The notes under the pieces are model-generated. The model was not told the DNA's origin. It was given only the letters and a program-made list of their open reading frames with translations, and ran no database searches. The position numbers and the translations under genes were made by a program. A DNA stretch of 64,000 bases, from NCBI RefSeq assembly GCF_028682455.1, contig NZ_JANHLD010000001.1:1838001-1902000 (forward strand). The letters run 5' to 3'. Of the stretch, positions 27,307 to 35,241 are shown piece by piece. Source of the DNA: Pseudomonas putida. GTDB taxonomy: Bacteria; Pseudomonadota; Gammaproteobacteria; Pseudomonadales; Pseudomonadaceae. The number at the start of each line of letters is the position of its first letter. The first letter of the stretch is position 1.

Positions 27307-28898
27307 GCTCGTCTCCAGCGTGTGGCACGCGATTCGATGTGTTGTCCGAGGGCGCCCAACAGCGCGCCAGTGAGGCCGACCAGGAGCATCCCGGCCATGA
27401 TCAGGTCCATGCGCAGCAGCTGTTGGGCACCGATCATCAGGCTGCCGATGCCACCTCCGGAGGGCATGAAGTACTCGGCGCCGATGGTGCCGAGCCAGGC
27501 GTAGATCAGCCCCACGCGCAGGCCGGCGAAAATCCCCGGTGCCGTCCCCGGCAGCACCAGTTGCAAAAGACGCTGGCGCAGGCTCAGGTGCAGCACCCGG
27601 GCGGCCTCGTCCAATTGCGGGGAGCGGTTGGCGACGCTGCGCTGGGTGGCGATGAACAGGGGGAAGAACGCCGCCAGGCCGACGAATACCCACTTGGCCA
27701 GTTCGCCCAGCCCGAACCAGGCGGTGAGCAACGGCACCCAGGCAAAGATTGCGATCTGTCGAAGCCCGGCAAGCGTGGGGCCGAGCACGCGCTCGGCGGG
27801 GCGCGACAATCCCAGCCACAGGCCCAGTACGAACCCCAGGCCGCCGCCGAGCAGCAAGCCGCCCAGGGCACGGCCGACACTCACCGCCAGGGCCGAGGAC
27901 AGCGAGCCATCGAGCACGCCGTTGCAGGCCGTGGTCAGTACGTGCCAGGGCGCGACCAGAATCTGTGCATCGACCCACTGCAACTGGTTGGCCAGTTGCC
28001 AGAGCAGCAACAAGCCCAGCGGCAGCAACAGGGCGTGCAGATGTTCGATACCACGCAACTGCCGCACCCGAAGTTGCGCCCCGGGCGGATGGGGCCAATG
28101 CACCAGGCGCCGATCCAGCCAGCCCAGGCCACGGTCCATGGCAAAGCCAAGCAGACCGATGACGGCGATGCAGACGAAAACGATGTCGAGCATGAACAGT
28201 TGCCGCGCCCAGACCATCAGGTAGCCGATGCCTTCGCTGGAGGCGAGCAGTTCCACCGCCAGCAGCGACGACCAGCCGGTCGCCAGTGCCAGGCGCACGC
28301 CGGCGAGAAAGGCGGGCAAGGCCGCCGGCAGGATCAACCGGGTGATCAGCAATCGCTTGGGCAGCCTGAGCACGGCGGCCGCTTCACGCAGGCGTGGCTG
28401 GGCATCGCGTACGCCCACCAGGGTATGCAGGGTGACCGGAACGATGATCGCCTTGACCAACACCACCAGCTTGAGCAGCTCGCCAATGCCGAACAGCACC
28501 ATGAACAGCGGTACCCAGGCCAGGGTTGGAATCTGCGCCAGCGCGTTGAAGGTAGGCAATACCAGGCGCTCGGCGCGGCGGCTGAAGCCCAGCCAGGCAC
28601 CCAGGAGCGCTCCGCTGGCTACCCCGGCCAACAGCCCGATCAGCAGGCGTTGCAGGCTGATTGCCAGGTGTGACCACAGCTCGCCTCGGGCCAGTTCCAG
28701 TGCGCTTTGCCAGACCAGGCTGGGGGCGGGCAGTATCTGCTCGCTCATCCAGTGGTTGCGGCTGGCCAGCCACCACAACAGTGCCAGACCCAATGGCAGG
28801 TACCAGGCTTGCAGGCGTGCCCAGGGCAAAGTACCGGCCACGCTCGGACGCTGCGCAGGTGCGCTCAGCGAGGGGCTGGATAGTGATGCTCGGGCCAT
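27303..28898 (-). CDS. atsB: fused double-length ABC permease, sulfate-ester importer
   Basis: At 531 residues this is twice the usual SsuC/TauC permease and is an internal duplication. Each half has its own EAA coupling loop: LREAAAVLRLPKRLLITRLI (around 175) and LDEAARVLHLSLRQRLLQLV (around 440). Each half also repeats the preceding RRAERLVLPT/RPAERVLGPT and LAWVPLFM/FAWVPLLT segments. One chain can therefore form the whole transmembrane pore with two ATPase docking sites. GGAG lies seven bases before the ATG. It is the first gene of the leftward operon, divergent from the binding-protein gene. Confidence 0.88.
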   Translation of the reverse strand: MARASLSSPSLSAPAQRPSVAGTLPWARLQAWYLPLGLALLWWLASRNHWMSEQILPAPSLVWQSALELARGELWSHLAISLQRLLIGLLAGVASGALLGAWLGFSRRAERLVLPTFNALAQIPTLAWVPLFMVLFGIGELLKLVVLVKAIIVPVTLHTLVGVRDAQPRLREAAAVLRLPKRLLITRLILPAALPAFLAGVRLALATGWSSLLAVELLASSEGIGYLMVWARQLFMLDIVFVCIAVIGLLGFAMDRGLGWLDRRLVHWPHPPGAQLRVRQLRGIEHLHALLLPLGLLLLWQLANQLQWVDAQILVAPWHVLTTACNGVLDGSLSSALAVSVGRALGGLLLGGGLGFVLGLWLGLSRPAERVLGPTLAGLRQIAIFAWVPLLTAWFGLGELAKWVFVGLAAFFPLFIATQRSVANRSPQLDEAARVLHLSLRQRLLQLVLPGTAPGIFAGLRVGLIYAWLGTIGAEYFMPSGGGIGSLMIGAQQLLRMDLIMAGMLLVGLTGALLGALGQHIESRATRWRRA

Positions 28899-29176
28899 GG
28901 CGGATCTCCGTGGATTGGTATTTATATATTCTTTATGGGTATATGTTTATTGGTTCAGATTCGAAATTCTTATAAGAGTGTTCATTTAAAGCAGCTGCCC
29001 AGCGGCGTATCCAATGCATTCGAAGCATATTTTTTGTGTGGCGCAGGCATAGGTCGACACACGCCCCGTGGCCCCTTGCTTATGTTTTTAGGTTATTAAA
29101 ATGTAATTTATTAGTATTTATTTGTATGGCGTAGATGTGGTTAGCGTGGCCGCACCACTACAAGGAGTCGCGTGCC
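28899..29176. promoter_or_regulatory. AT-rich divergent promoter region of the ats genes
   Basis: The 278 bases between the divergent permease and binding-protein genes are markedly AT-rich (for example ATTTATATATTCTTTATGGG) against GC-rich flanks. Promoters for both directions should lie here, and probably sites for the sulfur regulators CysB and the SftR-like protein. I cannot define an operator with confidence. Confidence 0.5.
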
Positions 29177-30223
29177 ATGAACCTCTCGATCAACCGTGTT
29201 TTCAGTCTGTTTGCCGCCCCCGCCCTGGCTGCCGTGGTCGGTTGGCTACCGCCGCTGGCGCAGGCCAGCGCCGTGCGGGAAATCCGGATCGCCGTGCCGG
29301 ACCTGAGTGCGGGTACGCAAAATTCGGGGGGCGGGATCAGCGATGTGCTGCGCAACCAGCAGTTGCTGGAAAAAGCCTTTGCGGCCGATGGCATCACCAT
29401 CCAGTGGAACTACTTCAAGGGGGCGGGCCCGGTGATCAACGAGGCCTTTGCCAATGGCCAGGTCGACTTCGCCTACCTGGGCGACCTGGCCGCCATCATC
29501 GGCAAGGCCAATGGCGTCGACACCCGCTTGCTGTCGGCCACCGGGCGGGGCATCAAGCATTACCTGGGTGTGGTACCGGGCAGCGACATCAAGACCTTGC
29601 AGGACCTCAAGGGCAAGCGCGTGGCGATCTTCAGGGGCACGGCCAGCCAGCTGTCGTTCGATGCCGCCCTGGCCAGCCAGGGGTTGAGCGAGAAGGACCT
29701 GAAAGTGATCAACCTGGATTTCAACGCAGCCGTCGCCGCCCTGGCCGCCCGGCAGATCGATGCGACCTGGGGGCTGTCCGGGCTGACCGCCTTGCAGGCA
29801 CGTGGCCTCGCCGACCTGCCGCTCAATACCCGCGACCTCGGCGGTGCCGGCAGCATCCAGGCGGTGCTGGTGGGGGCGGGCGCGTTTGTCGATGCGCATC
29901 CCGAACTGGTCCAACGCCTGCTCGATGCCCAGCAACAGGCGGTGCAGTGGTTGAGCGACGAAGCCAACAAGAAGGCCTATATCGCGCTGGTATCCGGGTT
30001 GGCCAGTTATCCGCCGGTGATTCTCGAGCGCGACCTGCAGGACGAGACGCTCCAGCAGACCTTTCGCTCGAGCCTGGACCAGCCGTTTCTCGATCAGTTG
30101 CAGGCCTCGGTCGACCTGGCCGCCGAGCAACGGCTGATCCGCAAGCCGTTCAAGGTGGCCGAGTGGCTGGCGCCCCAGGCTATCCGGCCAGCACCTGCAG
30201 CGCTGGCTGCTGATCGAGGCTGA
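29177..30223 (+). CDS. atsR: periplasmic substrate-binding protein, sulfate-ester/sulfonate type
   Basis: A 348-residue SsuA/TauA-like binding protein with a Sec signal ending near AQASA (residue 33). The mature protein reads VREIRIAVPDLSAGTQNSGGG, then FANGQVDFAYLGDLAAIIGKAN and LKGKRVAIFRGTASQLSF, the lobe-forming segments of the family. AAGGAG precedes the ATG at 29177. It is transcribed divergently from the permease/ATPase genes rather than ahead of them. Its last 44 bases overlap the 3' end of the opposing regulator gene. The ligand is inferred from the sulfatase and AtsK neighbours. Confidence 0.85.
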   Translation: MNLSINRVFSLFAAPALAAVVGWLPPLAQASAVREIRIAVPDLSAGTQNSGGGISDVLRNQQLLEKAFAADGITIQWNYFKGAGPVINEAFANGQVDFAYLGDLAAIIGKANGVDTRLLSATGRGIKHYLGVVPGSDIKTLQDLKGKRVAIFRGTASQLSFDAALASQGLSEKDLKVINLDFNAAVAALAARQIDATWGLSGLTALQARGLADLPLNTRDLGGAGSIQAVLVGAGAFVDAHPELVQRLLDAQQQAVQWLSDEANKKAYIALVSGLASYPPVILERDLQDETLQQTFRSSLDQPFLDQLQASVDLAAEQRLIRKPFKVAEWLAPQAIRPAPAALAADRG

Positions 30224-31106
30224 TAAGGGTATCGATCATGGCCTTCGCCGCTGGCGACAGGCGATAACCGCTGCGGCTGACAATGCCGCAGCGGGCGTTG
30301 AGGCTGTCGAGATTGGCCGGCAGGTTGCGCCAGTGCAGGCGAATCAGTCGTCCCTGCTGGATGTCGTCGGCAAAGGCTTCCTCGGTACCGATACCGATAG
30401 CGTCACTGCCCAGCACCCGACGCACCAAAGTCGGCAGGTGCTCGGTTTGCAGCTGGGGGGTGAAGTCGGTCTTGCCACTGAGGTTGGCAAGCAGCTTGCG
30501 CACGCCGGGCGGGATCAGCGTGGTGGCCAGCGGGTAGTCGAACATGTCGTTGGTCGACAGGCTGTCCTTGGCCAGCAAGGGGTGCCCCGGGCGGCAGAAA
30601 AACAGCCCGCGCCGGGGGCTCAGCGGCAAGGTGTGAAAGTTCGGGTCGGCCTCGAACTGGCGGATGTCAGCCACGAAAAACTCGATTTCCTCCCGGTTCA
30701 AGGCCCGGCTGAGCTTCTCCCAGTTGTCCACTTCAAGACTGGTGCGCACCTTGGGGTGGGCGTCGAGAAACTGCGCCAGCGCCCGCGGCACCAGATGCAC
30801 GGCAGGCGCCGGGCCGCAGCCGAAGTGCAGCTCGCCGGCATCGAGCTTGGTCATCTGCAACACCTCGCTGTTGAGCTGCGCGGCGCCCTGCACCAGGCGC
30901 AAGGCATGCTGGAGCACCACCTGGCCTTCTGGGGTGGGGCGCAGATCCTTGTTGCCGCGGTCCACCAGCACACACCCGAACTCTTGTTCCAGGCCCTGGA
31001 TGCTGCGGCTGAAGGCCGGCTGGGTGATGCCCATGGCATCGGCCGCGCGGACAAAACTGCGGTGTTCGGTGAGGGCGATGAAGTAACGCAGTTGGCGAAG
31101 ATCCAT
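30180..31106 (-). CDS. sftR: LysR-type regulator of sulfate-ester use (SftR-like)
   Basis: A 308-residue LysR regulator: MDLRQLRYFIALTEHRSFVRAADAMGITQPAFSRSIQGLE is a clear N-terminal winged helix, followed by a periplasmic-binding-like effector domain. Position between the binding-protein gene and a divergent AtsK-type dioxygenase gene matches SftR of P. putida S-313, which activates sulfate-ester genes. ATG at 31104-31106 has GGGAAA upstream and gives the canonical MDLRQLRYF start; the start five codons upstream lacks a usable ribosome site. The symbol is by context and family. Confidence 0.8.
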   Translation of the reverse strand: MDLRQLRYFIALTEHRSFVRAADAMGITQPAFSRSIQGLEQEFGCVLVDRGNKDLRPTPEGQVVLQHALRLVQGAAQLNSEVLQMTKLDAGELHFGCGPAPAVHLVPRALAQFLDAHPKVRTSLEVDNWEKLSRALNREEIEFFVADIRQFEADPNFHTLPLSPRRGLFFCRPGHPLLAKDSLSTNDMFDYPLATTLIPPGVRKLLANLSGKTDFTPQLQTEHLPTLVRRVLGSDAIGIGTEEAFADDIQQGRLIRLHWRNLPANLDSLNARCGIVSRSGYRLSPAAKAMIDTLISLDQQPALQVLAG

Positions 31107-31288
31107 ATGCTTTCCCGGCATTCCAAAAATACGGCGAAGGTATTTGCCGCCACGATGGCTCAGGTTTTAAATGCAAGCTCTTATTCCGTCAATGAAGCAC
31201 TTGAAAATCTGTTAGAGCTTATTTGCATATAGATAGCGCAAGTGTTTCATCGGCACTTTTCGCAAAGCAGCCAGATGAGGGTCATACC

Positions 31289-32194
31289 ATGAGCAATGCC
31301 GCACGCGCCGTAGCACCCGTCAGCCATGCGCTGGACATCCACCCGGTCGCCGGACGCATCGGTGCCGAGATCCGTGGGGTGCAGTTGAGCGCCGACCTTG
31401 AACCAGCGGTGATCGAGGCCATCCAGGCCGCGCTGGTGAAGTACAAGGTGATCTTCTTTCGTGCCCAGCATCACCTTGATGACCAAGGGCAGGAAGCCTT
31501 TGCCCACCTGCTCGGCGAACCGATTGCCCACCCCACGGTGCCGGTGCGCGAAGGCACTCGCTACCTGCTGGAACTGGATGGCGGCGAAGGGCGCCGGGCC
31601 AACTCCTGGCACACCGATGTGACCTTCGTGGATGCCTATCCCAAGGCCTCGATCCTGCGTTCGGTGGTGGCCCCCGAGTCGGGTGGCGACACCGTATGGG
31701 CCAACACCGCGACGGCGTACCTGGACCTGCCGGCCGAGCTGCAGGCGCTGGCCGACCAGCTCTGGGCGGTACACAGCAATGAGTATGACTACGCGGCGGC
31801 CAAGCCGAATGTCACCCAGGAGCAGCAGGAGAGCTATCGCCGGATCTTCACCTCTACCGTGTACGAGACCGAGCATCCCGTGGTGCGCGTCCACCCGGTC
31901 AGTGGTGAGAAAAACCTGCTGCTGGGCCACTTCGTCAAACGTCTGAAGGGCTACTCGCAGTTTGATTCCACGCACCTGTTCAATCTGCTGCAGAGCCACG
32001 TTACTCGCCTGGAGAATACCGTGCGCTGGCGTTGGCAGGCCGGTGACGTGGCAATCTGGGACAACCGCGCCACCCAGCACTATGCGGTGGACGACTATGG
32101 TACCCAGGGGCGAGTGGTACGCCGGGTGACCTTGCAGGGGGATGTGCCGGTGGGGGTGACCGGGCAGCGTAGCCGGACGACGCGCGGGGTTTGA
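31289..32194 (+). CDS. atsK: Fe(II)/2-oxoglutarate alkylsulfatase (AtsK type)
   Basis: TauD-family dioxygenase predicted to cleave alkyl sulfate esters oxidatively, giving aldehyde and sulfate with succinate and CO2. From ATG at 31289 the protein is 301 residues, the length of P. putida AtsK. The iron ligands fall at H108, D110 (SWHTDVTF) and H264 (ATQHYAVDD). The 2-oxoglutarate/sulfate arginines are in GRVVRR (R275, R279). An upstream in-frame start (31223) is rejected because GAGGGT sits ahead of 31289. It is divergent from the SftR-like regulator, so direct control is likely. Confidence 0.9.
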   Translation: MSNAARAVAPVSHALDIHPVAGRIGAEIRGVQLSADLEPAVIEAIQAALVKYKVIFFRAQHHLDDQGQEAFAHLLGEPIAHPTVPVREGTRYLLELDGGEGRRANSWHTDVTFVDAYPKASILRSVVAPESGGDTVWANTATAYLDLPAELQALADQLWAVHSNEYDYAAAKPNVTQEQQESYRRIFTSTVYETEHPVVRVHPVSGEKNLLLGHFVKRLKGYSQFDSTHLFNLLQSHVTRLENTVRWRWQAGDVAIWDNRATQHYAVDDYGTQGRVVRRVTLQGDVPVGVTGQRSRTTRGV

Positions 32195-32200
32195 TCGCAG

Positions 32201-32249
32201 TCGCGGGGCAAGCCCGCTCCTACTCTGTAGGAGCGGGCTTGCCCCGCGA
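32201..32249. repeat. REP palindrome between atsK and the porin gene
   Basis: Two REP units, 22 bases each, as an exact inverted repeat around the five-base loop CTCTG. The arms match those of the palindrome at 24257-24304. It separates convergent atsK and the porin gene and marks the right border of the sulfur block. Confidence 0.92.
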
Positions 32250-32254
32250 TGGCG

Positions 32255-33508
32255 TCAGAGAATGCTGATCGGATAGCTGACGATCAGGCGGTTCTCATCG
32301 AAGGCATTGCTGCTGTAGTCGCGGCGCATGGTCGAGTTGCGCCATTTGAACGACAGGTTTTTCAAGGTACCGGACTGGATCACGTACGCCAGCTCCGATT
32401 CCCGCGCCCATTCCTTGCCATCGGTGATGGTCCCGGTGTGCACGTTGTCGCCGCTGATATAGCGGTTCATCAGCGTCAGGCCTGGCACGCCGACACCTGC
32501 GAAGTTGAAGTCATGACGCACCTGCCAGGAGCGTTCCTGGGCATTGTCGAAGCTTGAGTTGTAGCTGTCGTTGGCCAGGGTACCGCCGCTGGTGCCGTTG
32601 ACCCGCATCCAGGCATCGTCGCCGCTGACTTTCTGCAGGCCGACATAGAAGGTGCTGGCACCGTAGCGGGCCGACAGCAGCGCCGAGGCGGTGCGGTTGT
32701 CCAGGTCGCCGGCACGGGCCGCGCCGTCTTCCTTGCCGATGAAATAGCCCAGGTTGGCGCCCAGGGTCCAGTCACCCAGGGGCTGGCTGTGGACCAGGTT
32801 GACGTACTGCTGGTTGTAGATGTCCTTGAGTTCGGCATTCCACAGGCCGATCAGGGTGCGCTTGTCGTTGAAACTGTACTCGCCGCCGGCAAAGTTGAAA
32901 CGGTCGGAGGTGAAGGCCGCTCGGCCGTTCATCGATATGTCTTCCATGCTCGCGTCGTTACGCGGGCTGTTGCCGCGGAACTGGCCGGCATACAGGGTCA
33001 GGCCGGCAATTTCCTGGGAGGTTACCTGCCCGCCGCGGAAGGTCTGCGGCAGCGAGCGGCCGTCGTCGGAGCGCAGAATCGGTAGCACCGGCATCCATTC
33101 ACCCACCTTCAGTTCGGTGTTCGACACCTTGGCCTTGAGCGCTACGCCCAGGCGGCCAAAGTCGTCGGCCGGGCGTCCGTCGTCATGCACCGGCAACAGG
33201 TTGGTGTTTGCCGTGCCGCGGCCGCCATCGAGCTTGACCGAGTACAGGCCCAGTACATCCACGCCGAAGCCAACCACACCCTGGGTGAAGCCGGAGCGGG
33301 CATCGAGGATGAAGCTCTGGGTCCATTCCTCCGCCTTGCCCTGGGGGTTGGCCGGGTCGACGAAGTTGCGATTGATGTAGAAGTTGCGCAGGTTGAGGCT
33401 GGCCTTGGCGTCTTCGACAAAGCCGCCTTCAGCCGCAACAGCGGGCAGGGCGCAAGTCATGGCCAGCAGGCCGGGAAGCAGGTGTCGTGCGGGTGGGAGT
33501 GCGGTCAT
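32255..33508 (-). CDS. OprD-family outer-membrane porin, aromatic acid type
   Basis: A 417-residue OprD/BenF-type specific porin. The signal peptide ends near ALPAVAAEGG. The mature protein begins with the family segment EDAKASLNLRNFYINRNFVDP and KAEEWTQSFILDARSGFTQG. It ends in a beta-strand with a hydrophobic terminus (ENRLIVSYPISIL). The BenF-like porin is, to my knowledge, near pcaC in other P. putida genomes (called pcaP by some), so uptake of aromatic acids is likely. ATG at 33506-33508 is preferred because it starts the signal peptide. A single PcaR-like half-site lies about 160 bases upstream. Confidence 0.88.
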   Translation of the reverse strand: MTALPPARHLLPGLLAMTCALPAVAAEGGFVEDAKASLNLRNFYINRNFVDPANPQGKAEEWTQSFILDARSGFTQGVVGFGVDVLGLYSVKLDGGRGTANTNLLPVHDDGRPADDFGRLGVALKAKVSNTELKVGEWMPVLPILRSDDGRSLPQTFRGGQVTSQEIAGLTLYAGQFRGNSPRNDASMEDISMNGRAAFTSDRFNFAGGEYSFNDKRTLIGLWNAELKDIYNQQYVNLVHSQPLGDWTLGANLGYFIGKEDGAARAGDLDNRTASALLSARYGASTFYVGLQKVSGDDAWMRVNGTSGGTLANDSYNSSFDNAQERSWQVRHDFNFAGVGVPGLTLMNRYISGDNVHTGTITDGKEWARESELAYVIQSGTLKNLSFKWRNSTMRRDYSSNAFDENRLIVSYPISIL

Positions 33509-33669
33509 ATTGTCTGTGTCTCTTGTTTTTATGTAAGCCGAAGCCATCCGCTGTGACGCTGAAAAGTCACAGGCCGGGCAACGATCTTGGGTAGAAACCT
33601 GGGAGAAGCTGCGAAGGGATGGTGCGGTGGCGGGCGGGGGTGAATCAATTCGTTACAGGCGGAATCGGG

Positions 33670-33699
33670 CGATAATCGAACACTAACTGGTTGGTTAGT
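33670..33699 (-). promoter_or_regulatory. PcaR-like half-site and TetR-like dyad upstream of the porin gene
   Basis: On the porin strand GTTCGATTATCGCCC resembles the PcaR consensus (core CGATAATCG on the forward strand, 33670-33678) but lacks the second arm at ten-base spacing. Beside it, ACTAAC-N6-GTTAGT (33682-33699) is a perfect dyad of the kind TetR-family proteins bind. Both lie 160-190 bases before the start codon. Confidence 0.45.
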
Positions 33700-33709
33700 T
33701 TTGCGTTGG

Positions 33710-33732
33710 TCGCGTGGCAAGCCCGCTCCTGC
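33710..33732. repeat. single degenerate REP unit
   Basis: TCGCGTGGCAAGCCCGCTCC matches the REP core at most positions, with one change in the GGGG run. It stands alone between the porin promoter region and the ttgC terminator. Confidence 0.65.
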
Positions 33733-33742
33733 GGGACGCATG

Positions 33743-33770
33743 AAAAAGCCCACCGCAAGGGTGGGCTTTG
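33743..33770 (-). terminator. terminator of the ttgABC operon
   Basis: On the reverse strand AAAGCCCACC pairs with GGTGGGCTTT around a five-base loop and is followed by a T run. It lies 17 bases past the ttgC stop. Confidence 0.85.
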
Positions 33771-33786
33771 GAACTACAGGCCAGCA

Positions 33787-35241
33787 TCAGCCTTTTGGCG
33801 TATCAACCGCAGCCTGCTGCTGCGCCTGGCCGGTCTGCTCGTACCAGCCGCCACCGAGGGCCTTGTACAGGTTGACCTCGCTGACCAGCTGAGACAGGCG
33901 ATCGCTGATCAACGCCTGTTGGGTGTTGAACAGCTGACGCTGGGCGTCGAGGAAGGTCAGGTTGCTGTCGACACCAATGCGGTAGCGACGCTCGGCCAGG
34001 CGGTAGTAGTCCTGGTTGGCGGCGACCAGGTCGCGTTGGGCCTGCAGCTGATCGTTGAAGGTCTTGCGCGCAGCGAGGCCATCGGAGACTTCCTGGAAGG
34101 CGGTCTGGATGGTTTTTTCGTATTTCGCGACGTTGATGTCCTTCTGGATCTTCGAGTAGTCGAGGCTGGCACGCAGGGCACCGGCGTTGAAGATCGGCAG
34201 GTTGATCTGCGGCTGGAACAGCCAGGTACCCGAACCGCCCTTGAACAATCCACCCATGTCCGGGCTCAGGGTCCCGGCATTTGCGGTCAGGCTGATGCTC
34301 GGGAAGAACGCTGCACGGGCCGCGCCGATGTTGGCGTTGGCGGCCTTGAGCAGGTGCTCGGCTTCCTGGATGTCCGGACGGCGTTGCAGCACCTCGGACG
34401 GCAAGCCGGCCGGGACTTCGGCAAGCACATCGCTGTCCAGGCTGCGCGCTGCCGGCAGGTTGGCCGGCAGGCCGGTGCCGACCAGCACGGTCAGGCTGTT
34501 CAGGTCCTGGGCGACCAGGCGCTGGTACTGGGCCAGCTTGACCCGGGCACCTTCAACCGAGGTGCGCGCCTGGCTCAGGTCCAGGGCCGAGGCGACACCC
34601 ACCTCGTTGCTGCGCAAGGTCAGCGCGTAGCTTTCCTCGTAGGTCTTGAGGGTGTCTTCGGTCAGCTTGAGCAGCGCCTGGTCGGCCTGCCAGGTGAAGT
34701 AGGCATTGGCAACGCTGGCCACCAGGCTGATCTGGGTGGAACGCCGGGCCTCTTCGCTGGACAGGTAGATTTCCAGTTGCTGCTCGGTAAGGCTGCGCAC
34801 CCGGCCGAACAGGTCCAGCTCGTAGGCGCTCACCCCGAGGGTGGCCGAGTACTGGCTGGTGATTTCGGAATCGCCGGTCTGCGACAGGTTGGCGGGTATC
34901 CGCTGGCGGCTGCCGCTGCCATTGGCGCTGACCGCCGGGAACAGGTCGGCCCGCTGGATGCGGTACTGCGCCCGGTAGGCATCGATGTTCAGCGCCGCGA
35001 CCCGCAGGTCGCGGTTGTTGACCAGCGAGGTCTGGATCAGTTGCTGCAGCGCCGGGTCATTGAAGAACTGACGCCAGCCCTGTTCGGCGGCAGCCACATC
35101 CGCCGACTCGGTCGGCGAATAGGCAGGGCCTTGCGGCCACTGCGCGGCCACCGGCGATTCCGGGGTCTGGTAGTCAGGGATCAGCGAGCAGCCGCCAAGA
35201 ATGAAAGCGGTTACCGCCAGGGACAACAGGGACTTACTCAT
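33787..35241 (-). CDS. ttgC: outer-membrane channel of the TtgABC efflux pump
   Basis: TolC/OprM-family channel completing the tripartite pump; 484 residues, the reported TtgC length. The N-terminus [20 protein letters not shown] is a lipoprotein signal (lipidated Cys at 18). The body contains the paired outer-membrane efflux repeats, ending [21 protein letters not shown]. It overlaps ttgB by four bases, so all three pump proteins are made from one message. It is followed by a terminator. OprM of P. aeruginosa is the closest well-known relative. Confidence 0.95.
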   Translation of the reverse strand: MSKSLLSLAVTAFILGGCSLIPDYQTPESPVAAQWPQGPAYSPTESADVAAAEQGWRQFFNDPALQQLIQTSLVNNRDLRVAALNIDAYRAQYRIQRADLFPAVSANGSGSRQRIPANLSQTGDSEITSQYSATLGVSAYELDLFGRVRSLTEQQLEIYLSSEEARRSTQISLVASVANAYFTWQADQALLKLTEDTLKTYEESYALTLRSNEVGVASALDLSQARTSVEGARVKLAQYQRLVAQDLNSLTVLVGTGLPANLPAARSLDSDVLAEVPAGLPSEVLQRRPDIQEAEHLLKAANANIGAARAAFFPSISLTANAGTLSPDMGGLFKGGSGTWLFQPQINLPIFNAGALRASLDYSKIQKDINVAKYEKTIQTAFQEVSDGLAARKTFNDQLQAQRDLVAANQDYYRLAERRYRIGVDSNLTFLDAQRQLFNTQQALISDRLSQLVSEVNLYKALGGGWYEQTGQAQQQAAVDTPKG

